From Phymorhynchus buccinoides (Eukaryota > Mollusca > Gastropoda > Neogastropoda > Raphitomidae), in contig CM065703.1 in NCBI GenBank assembly GCA_017654935.2, positions 42,208,188 through 42,272,187 on the forward strand: DNA of 64,000 nucleotides, given 5' to 3'. The notes below the pieces were generated by a model. That model ran no database searches, was not told the origin of the DNA, and saw only the letters and a list, made by a program, of their open reading frames with translations. Shown here piece by piece: positions 56,926 to 64,000 of this stretch (the first letter of the stretch is position 1; each line of letters opens with the position of its first letter). The position numbers and the translations under genes are program-made.

Positions 56926-59411
56926 ATATATTTCTGACTACAAGGCGCACCTTTGTATAAGGCGCACCCCCCAAATTTTACCCAAATTTCAGATTTTGTT
57001 ATTATATTATCTTACTATTTTATTAGTCACATTATAAGGCACAGGGGTCTGAGTCTGGGGAAAAAGTATCGCCTTATAGTCCGAAAAATACGGTATTTTA
57101 ACATTATTCAAGACTAGAAAGCTATGCTATTCTTGAATGTATTGTTACGTCGTTCAGCTCGCACAACACAAGAAAATGTCACGGAGAATTCGCATCGTGG
57201 AAATCCAGAGGTTTATTATAACACACACAAATGTATGCAACAGATCTCCCTCATAACAGTATGTTGATTTGTTTGTGCATAACTCTCTCCACCACTGTTG
57301 TTGTGTGCTGTGTGGGTGGTGGTCATAATAAGCAGATCTGGGTCATCCTTTTTTTTTTTATAGAATGAACTTGATTCTGTCTTCTTGTGGCTATTGCCCT
57401 CGCTTTGCTAGGCGACTAGGTGCCAAAATTAACTTTAGTGAAGGGAGTTAATTAAGAGAGTTCTTTCCCATTCATTTCTCTATATGTTGATTTTATAGAG
57501 TTGAAAGGTATCACATAAGTGAACTTACAATGCTTTTGTTTCGCTTTCGCCAGTTGCTATTACATTTTGTTATAAAACATTTGCATGGTTGAAGGTAGTT
57601 CAAACATGCTCCTGAAATCAGGATTGAAAAAGTTGATAAAAAGAGTCAAGATTCAAGATTGTTGCCCAGATCCGGAACCATGGTCTTTTGGGGAAAGTTG
57701 GAAGTGTGGTTTCTGATGTGTTTGTGTGTTGTGGTTTTTTGGTGTGTGTGTGGTTTGTGTGTGTGGTTTGTGTGAAAGTTGATAAAAAGAGTCAAGATTC
57801 AAGATTGTTGCCCAGATCCGGAACCATGGTCTTTTGGGGAAAGTTGGAAGTGTGGTTTCTGATGTGTGTGTGTGTTGTGTTTTTTTTGGTGTGTGTGGTT
57901 TGTGTGTGTGGTTTGTGTGAAAGTTGATAAAAAGAGTCAAGATTCAAGATTGTTGCCCAGATCCGGAACCATGGTCTTTTGGGGAAATGGAAGTGTGGTT
58001 TCTGCCAAAATTGATGTCAGATTTTTGGTGTGTGTGATATATGTAGGCAATTGTAACAACAAGGTGATATATATATATAGGCAATTGTAACAACAAGGTG
58101 ATATATATAGGCAATTGTAACAACAAGGTGATATATATAGGCAATTGTAACAACAAGGTGATATATATAGGCAATTGTAACACAGTCCCCACCCATCCTG
58201 TACACACAGACGCACACACATTGGACATTATTTTGAACCCTTTCGCCCTTTTGGTGTGTGTGGTTTGTGTGTGTGTGTGGTTTGTGTGTGTTTGATGTGT
58301 CTCTGTGTGTGTATTTGGTGTGGGTGTGGGTGTTTGGTGTGTCTGTGTGTGTGTGTGTTGTTTTGTGTGTGTGTGCTATTTTTTTTGGTGTGTGTGTTTG
58401 ACAGACAAAACACCACAATGGTTTAACACCCATGTCTCTAAAAGGCATCAAATCAGGGTCTGTTATCCGAAGACCCTATTTTCTTAATTTTGGGAGGCAA
58501 ATGTGTACATGACACACAGCAATTCCCAATATAGTGGATACTTTGTTCTCTCTACCCTGTTATGTTTAATGGTATTTTCTGGCTGAAGAATAGCTGGCAG
58601 TGAAAAGGTTAATATGGTCACTACTTCAGGATTGCAAAGATTCAGAGAACATTGAAACGTGCCATTTCAGGATTGAGAGAATGTTTTGCTTTCTCCTGTA
58701 TTATGGAGGCTGTTGATTTTATGTTACAGAGCTGAAAGGCATCGTATAAGTGAACTTACATTCCTTTTGAAGAAAATTTAAACTTATTCTCTCAACCCAT
58801 ACAGTTTCTACTCACTCGTAGCTTTCGCCAAGCGTCCGCCTGGCTTCCTCAGCGCTTGCACACTGAAGGTGGAGACTTGGAGTTCAGTCATTGCTTTTGT
58901 TTTGCTTTCGCCAGTTCATATTTCAGCTTGTTATAAAACTGAATTCTGACCGCACACAAAAATTTGTATTTTTTTGGTTTGTTTGCTTGTTTCTTGTAAG
59001 CTAAAATAATATTATATATGTACTTCATGCTGGGGAGGGATGCTTATATTTGAGCTAAAATAATATAGTTGTATGCCTTTCTATCGTACTGAGGATGATT
59101 TTTTTTGTCAGAAGATTTGTGATAATTTAATAATAATAATAATAAAGACATTTATACAGCGCACATTCTAGACTCATGGCGCTTTACAAAACTAAAATTC
59201 ACTCCACATGCAAGCTTACATCGTACATATCGAACATACTCACATGCGCTCGCATTCCCACCGTCACCCCCACGTAAACACATGTATACTCATAGATATC
59301 CAAACATGCATATATGCACATTGGTATACACAAATGCATTCTTCCCTCCCCACACACAAAAATCAAGGCACACATGTACACACACACTAATTTCCCTGTA
59401 TTGTGTTTCAG
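56926..59411 (+). repeat. V-ATPase intron 7: MITE, tandem units, retroposon end
   Basis: MITE at about 56926-57095. Three tandem units (GTTGATAAAAAGAGTCAAGA ... AACCATGGTCTTTTGGGG) at 57613-57990. Five 30-bp units (GGCAATTGTAACAACAAGGT) at 58050-58185. GT tract 58240-58408, then a truncated TTAA MITE to about 58612. Inverted retroposon 3' end (GCGCTTTACAAA, AATAATAAT) at 59135-59400. Confidence 0.75.
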
Positions 59412-59505
59412 TTTCCGTGCCACACTGTACCCCTGCCCAGAGACCCAGGCCGAGCGACGAGAGATGGCCATCGGCGTCATGACGCGCATCGAAGATCTCA
59501 ACACT
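59412..59505 (+). CDS. ATP6V0A: V-ATPase subunit a, coding exon 8
   Basis: Residues 240-271: (G)[31 protein letters not shown], like human [30 protein letters not shown]. Acceptor TTGTGTTTCAG, donor ACT|GTCAGT, phase 0. Confidence 0.97.
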
Positions 59506-60642
59506 GTCAGTTGTCACCCTCTACACTAAGTTTAGCCTTTGTTGTTGTAAAATGAAAACAATGTTGGTTTGATCATAAAACAAAATTTAATATCCTTGCT
59601 GAAGAATTTGTTTGTAGGAACTGCATAGGAAGCTCATAGAAAACTAATAATAATAAATAAAGCTTCTATAGCGCTCTTCGATGATAACAAAATCATCCTC
59701 AGAGCGCTTTACAAATATTACGAGAGAAAACAATCAAGAAGAAAAACATTATTACAAAACAATATGAAGAAGTATATAAAATAAAATAACTCCACAATTT
59801 CTGCGAGTTGGATGTGGTTGGTTGGGTAAGGGTGAGTATGAAATTCTTTAACTGAAAACCGCATTCTGAGCCAAACCCAATCTACCATTTGTAATAACAA
59901 TAATAATTTCACTTATATAGCGCAATAAAAATCATGCTAAAAGCAAGCTCTCAGCGCTTTACAAACATTGATGAAAGCATATGATTTTTTTTTTTTTAAA
60001 TTAACAAATTGACACACCATGTTTCATAGCAATGATATAGAATAATAGTAACATTATTTAATGACACATGAGAGAGAGAGGAGAGGTGGAGAGGTTGGAG
60101 GGGTTGGGGGGGGGGGGTCAGGGTTAGACAGACAAAAAGGCGGAGACAAATGGGCAGGGCAAACTTTGACATGAGTAAGACGGAGAGGCAGAGAGAAAGA
60201 GAGAGAGGGGGCAGGAGGGGAGAGAGAGAGACAGAGGGGAAGGGGGGGGGAGAGGAGAGAGAGAGAGAGAGGACAGGTAGACAGAGCGTAAGGAAACCAA
60301 GATAATCCCTGGAGTCTTTTAGCCAGGGAACAACAACAACATCAGTCATTCCTCATCAGTCACAAAAATTGCTTGCAAAAAACCAAAACAAATTGGGTGG
60401 CGCGCCTCAGGCTGCGACGCGCTCTCCAGGTGGGAGCAACCCGAATTTCACAGAGACGCCTCTGTGACTATAATGTACCTAGCCTAACAACAAAACTGCG
60501 GTTTTCAGATAATTGGACTTCAGGTTATTCTAATGCCTGCTATTTCTGCTTTAGCTGATCTCTCCCTTCCGGTGAGTGGTAGGCACCAAACTAAGACGCG
60601 AAGCATTCCACTGGTAACTGTTCTTAATAATAAAAAATAATA
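59506..60642 (-). repeat. V-ATPase intron 8: retroposon ends and SINE end
   Basis: Inverted GCGCTTTACAAA ends with AATAATAA at 59645-59715 and 59895-59975. GA/GGGGAG-rich stretch at 60070-60280. CCCTGG-type repeat at 60305-60340. SINE 3' end at 60361-60478. Confidence 0.7.
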
Positions 60643-61215
60643 CAGTGAAACCTCCCTTATAAGACTTCCCATTATAAGACTCCACAGCTGTTTCGGGAGG
60701 AACATTTAGTTTATCTATATTTTCATAAGTTTTTTCAAGCAAACTTTAGTTAACTATAAGTAACTTTTCATAAATAACAGTCGAGAATATGTTGTAGTAT
60801 GTGCCTAGATTACTTATAGTCAGTGGATATTGCTAGATTTTCACTCATAGGCAATCTTATTTATGTTTCTGATACTAAGTATATTATTTCTACTAGATAT
60901 GTTGATTGATACTGCTCAACAAAAAAAGTTTTTACCATAAATCTGAGGGAAGAAATATATTTGAAATACTATGTAGAGCATACAGCCAAAATATCTTTAC
61001 CGACAATAGCTTGGTGCAGTTTTTATCTAAGATTTCTAGATTCAGGCTTTTAACTAAATAGCTTGATTTTGTGTGGGACGGAACAGCTGTGACTCCCTCT
61101 CACATAAGACCTACATCTCTGAGACATTGCCCTTCTTTGTAAGTATCAAAATTACCTCTCTTTTAAGACCTCATTTTGGATTATTTTTGATGATCTTATA
61201 AGGGAGGTTCCACTG
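60643..61215. mobile_element. CAGTGAAACCTCCC MITE with nested ACAGCTGT element
   Basis: Outer element between TA at 60641-60642 and 61216-61217. Nested 60684-61090 begins ACAGCTGTTTCGGG and ends CGGAACAGCTGT, flanked by GACTCC (60678-60683 and 61091-61096), a clean 6-bp duplication. Confidence 0.85.
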
Positions 61216-61271
61216 TAATGCATAGCATTTATATAGCGCCTTTCTTTAGAATTGAACTGTTGCCCCGACAG

Positions 61272-61484
61272 GTGTTGGCTCAGACGCAGGACCATCGTCA
61301 CCGGGTGCTGGTGGCGGCCGCCAAGAACGTCAAGGTGTGGTTCATCAAGGTGCGCAAGATCAAGGCCATCTACCACACCCTCAACATGTTCAACCTGGAC
61401 GTCACGCACAAGTGTCTCATCGCTGAGTGCTGGTGTCCCGTGGCCGATCTAGATCGCATCCAGCAGGCGCTGAGGAGAGGAACG
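61272..61484 (+). CDS. ATP6V0A: V-ATPase subunit a, coding exon 9
   Basis: Residues 272-342: [71 protein letters not shown]. It is very close to human a1 ([33 protein letters not shown]). Acceptor TGCCCCGACAG, donor ACG|GTGAGT, both phase 0. Its last third is copied five times downstream. Confidence 0.98.
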
Positions 61485-62250
61485 GTGAGTTTGGGTGTGA
61501 AATTTGTGTGTGTTAGATAGCTGATGGTTAACATGTTCAACTAAGTGTCTCATCGCTGAGTGCTGGTGTCCCTTGGTTGATTTAGATCGCATCCAGCTGG
61601 CGCTGAGGAGAGGAACAGTGAGTTAGTGTGTGTGTAATAGTACAGCGAATATGAAAAGATAAAAGGTCATATACCACACCCTCAACATGTTCAACCTGGA
61701 CGTCACGCACAAGTGTCTCATCGCTGAGTGCTGGTGTCCTGTGGCCGATCTAGATCGCATCCAGCAGGCGCTGAGGAGAGGAACGGTGAGTTTGGGTGTG
61801 AAAATCGTGTGTGTTAGATAGCTGATGGTAAACATGTTCAACCAAGTGTCTGATAGCAGAATGCTGGTGTCCCGTGGCCGATCTGGATCGCATTCAGCAG
61901 GGGCTGAGAAGGGGAACGGTGAGTTAGTGTGTGTGATAGTATAGCGAATATGAAAAAATAAAAGGCCATCTACCACACCCTCAACATGCTCAACCTGGAC
62001 GTCACGCACAAGTGTCTCATCGCTGACTGCTGGTGTCCCATGGTCGATCTAGATCGGATTCAGCAGGCGCTGAGGAGAGGAACAGTGAGTTAGTGTGTGA
62101 AAATCGTGTGTGTTAGATAGCTGATGGTAAACATGTTCAACCTGGACCTCACGCAAAGGTGTCTCATTGCTGAGTGCTGGTGTCCCTTGGCTGATTTAGA
62201 TCGCATTCAGCAGGCGTTGAGGAGAGGAACAGTAAGAGAATCAGAGGGGG
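61485..62250 (+). repeat. Five tandem copies of exon 9 end with donor, alternating unit lengths
   Basis: Donors lie at 61485 (real), 61618, 61786, 61919, 62085 and 62232. Spacings of 133, 168, 133, 166 and 147 bp show a short/long alternation (~300-bp dimer). Long copies keep IYHTLNM...[12 protein letters not shown]; short copies 2 and 4 lack ~14-15 nt at LDVTH. All six keep an open KCLIAxCWCP...RRGT frame and a GT donor. Reading past the real donor meets TAG within ~40 nt. A poly-G run follows at 62247-62264. Confidence 0.95.
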
Positions 62251-62440
62251 GGGGGGGGGGGGGGCTGAGTGCTGGTCGTGTTCCATGATTTGAGCTTGGT
62301 TGCTTCCAGCAGGCGCTGTGATGGCCAACGATGAGAGAACGGTCGGAAATTTTGTGTGTATGATTGAAAAATGATGAAACACATGAAATACCAGTTCCTT
62401 GTGGCCTTTAACCCTGGAAGTGTGGTGTTGCTGTTCCCAG

Positions 62441-62591
62441 GAGCGGAGCGGGAGCAGCGTGCCCTCCATCCTGAACCGCATGAACAGCAAGCAGGTGCCG
62501 CCCACCTACAACCGCTCCAACAAGCTGACCCAGGGCTTCCAGAACATTGTCGACGCTTATGGCGTCGCCTGCTACCGCGAGGTCAACCCTG
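62441..62591 (+). CDS. ATP6V0A: V-ATPase subunit a, coding exon 10
   Basis: Residues 343-392 plus one base: [50 protein letters not shown](G/A). It matches human [48 protein letters not shown]. Acceptor GCTGTTCCCAG, donor CCTG|GTACGT, phase 1. It ends the cytosolic domain. Confidence 0.98.
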
Positions 62592-62842
62592 GTACGTGTT
62601 TTGGCTCAAGGACAAGATTCATTCTGCGATCCCTATCTTCTTTAATTCTTTAATCAATTTTCAAATATGTTCGGACTTCAGGTACGTATTTGGCTTCACC
62701 CATGGAATGAGGAAGCATTCGTATTTATCCCATAGTAAATGTGGAATCCTTAAACTCAAAACACTGGATAACTCACAATAATTTTTGGGTCCCAGTTTAA
62801 TAATCTAATGTAATGCTTTACGTGGTTTGCTAAAATGCTTAT

Positions 62843-62868
62843 TGCCTGCTACCGCGAGGTCAACCCAG
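62843..62868 (+). pseudogene. Partial copy of exon 10 end with donor
   Basis: GCCTGCTACCGCGAGGTCAA CCCAG|GTACTT repeats the last ~25 nt of exon 10 and its donor, about 277 bp downstream. Confidence 0.88.
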
Positions 62869-63046
62869 GTACTTTTTGAATTCATATAATGTAATATTGG
62901 CTATCTCAAAATAAAATTTCAGTCCCTTCTATTTTGACTCGAGCGATTTTTACTGTAATTAACAGTTTGTGATGAGATTTCTAAGAAACGTTTCAAAGTA
63001 GCGCCTTCTACCTTGAACTGACGTTAATTAACATGACTTGTTGCTT

Positions 63047-63586
63047 TTAAAGGGGCACCCTGATGGATGAGATTTTGTAAGAAACATGTCGAGATCACCA
63101 TGAAAACAACCTTTACAGAGATTGCAACACGCACTTTGCTCTGGTTTTCTACAAATCAAACTGTCAAATCGGCAATTCCTCTTTGGCGGAGGTGCTGGAA
63201 GTCACATTCTTTCAGTGAAAGAGAAGACATGTGCCTTCTCTTTTCTAATGGCTGCCTGAGTCGCTTAGACAAAAATCACGAAATTTCCACAATACAAACC
63301 TTTTTATTTACAGTTCACCAAAAGGCGTTTCGCTCACAACAAAGGAAATAGTTTTTTTTTTTTTTTTTTTACTGCACTACAAAGAAGAAAAAGCTTCAAC
63401 CACTTGAGTCTCCTCCACCCACCCCGTCCAAAATGGCTTCTCTCTCCGGCAACTCCGCCAAGGAGGAATCACCTTTTTTTAAAGGAAACCAGAGCAAAGT
63501 GGGTGTTCCGATCCTTGTAAAGGCTGTCTTTCTGCTGATCTTGATGTGTTTCTTGTAAAAACTCATCCATCAGGGTGTCCCTTTAA
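63047..63586. mobile_element. Long terminal-inverted-repeat element, TTAA target (copy 2)
   Basis: Ends AGGGGCACCCTGATGGATGAG and CATCAGGGTGTCCCT between TTAA at 63047-63050 and 63583-63586. About 80% like the copy at 12270-12841 by eye. Confidence 0.82.
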
Positions 63587-63671
63587 GAACGCAATGCATC
63601 TGTTTTGCACATGATCTGAAGCTATGTTCCTAAATGAAGAATGTTGGGTTTTGGTTTTTGTTGTTTTGCAG

Positions 63672-63811
63672 CCATTTTCACGGTGATCACCTTCCCCTTT
63701 CTGTTCGCCGTCATGTTTGGTGATATGGGCCACGGCCTGATCATGTTCACCTTTGCTCTCTACATCGTGCTGAAGGAGAAACAGCTGGGGGCACGACGCA
63801 TAGATGATGAG
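63672..63811 (+). CDS. ATP6V0A: V-ATPase subunit a, coding exon 11 (last in window)
   Basis: Residues 393-439: (A)[46 protein letters not shown]. The [15 protein letters not shown] motif marks the start of the membrane domain of all a subunits; this is the first transmembrane hairpin. Acceptor TTGTTTTGCAG, donor GAG|GTCAGT, phase 0. The remaining ~400 residues, with the proton-path arginine, lie beyond the window. Confidence 0.98.
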
Positions 63812-63839
63812 GTCAGTGGGTGTCATTAGCATGCAAATG

Positions 63840-63872
63840 TATGCGTGTTCGCCTTTGCCCTCTACATTCAAC
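63840..63872 (+). pseudogene. Short copy of part of exon 11
   Basis: TTCGCCTTTGCCCTCTACAT matches TTCACCTTTGCTCTCTACAT in exon 11 with two changes, one of them synonymous. It lies ~30 nt after the exon and has no splice sites. Confidence 0.65.
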
Positions 63873-63950
63873 GATCAACGAAAATTTAATGATCGAGGCC
63901 GTCTGCCCATGTCATGTTGGGAGGGGTGGTGGGTAGGGGAAGAGGGAATA

Positions 63951-64000
63951 CGGTGGAACCTCCCTTAATCGGCCTTATAAGACCTTAAAAAATCATCTAA
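63951..64000. mobile_element. CAGTGGAACCTCCC MITE, left end only
   Basis: CGGTGGAACCTCCCTTAATC and CTTATAAGACC are visible; the window ends inside it. Confidence 0.7.

Overview
This window is animal nuclear DNA, most likely from a mollusc and probably a marine gastropod. The genes have GT-AG introns and lophotrochozoan-like proteins. Long GT/CA, GA/CT and GAT microsatellites and a dense mix of tRNA-derived SINEs, LINE 3' ends and MITEs fill the rest. The species call is an inference from repeat style, not proof. Almost all long open frames outside the exons below are translated microsatellite or minisatellite.

Three protein genes are present. (1) + strand, about 420-10435: the last six coding exons of an SLC25A39/SLC25A40-type mitochondrial carrier, whose N-terminal part lies before the window. 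(2) - strand, 31584 down to 27580: a complete four-exon GATAD1 gene (301 residues by my splicing), with a GATA-type C4 zinc finger, the conserved GATAD1 body and an unusual charged C-terminal tail. (3) + strand, from 38832 to the window end: the first eleven coding exons (439 codons, in frame throughout) of the V-ATPase V0 subunit a, ending after the first membrane segment. The three act separately: mitochondrial glutathione import, chromatin association and proton pumping.

Layout: 1-13.3 kb carrier gene and decayed copies of its last exon; 13.3-26.7 kb intergenic MITEs, satellites and LINE debris; 26.7-31.7 kb GATAD1; 31.7-38.7 kb LINE remnants and the V-ATPase upstream region; 38.7-64 kb V-ATPase with introns full of nested transposons.

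The most striking signal is recurrent in all three genes. Short tandem duplications contain the edge of a coding exon plus its splice site and adjacent intron. Examples are eight copies of a carrier exon start with acceptor, decayed copies of the carrier last exon, at least three copies of the GATAD1 last-exon tail, six copies of V-ATPase exon 4 end with donor on a 128-bp period, and six copies of V-ATPase exon 9 end with donor in an alternating long/short arrangement. Single partial copies of exons 4 (start), 10 (end) and 11 also occur. Several copies differ from the real exon mostly at synonymous sites. I found no CRISPR array, operon, phage or true RNA gene.
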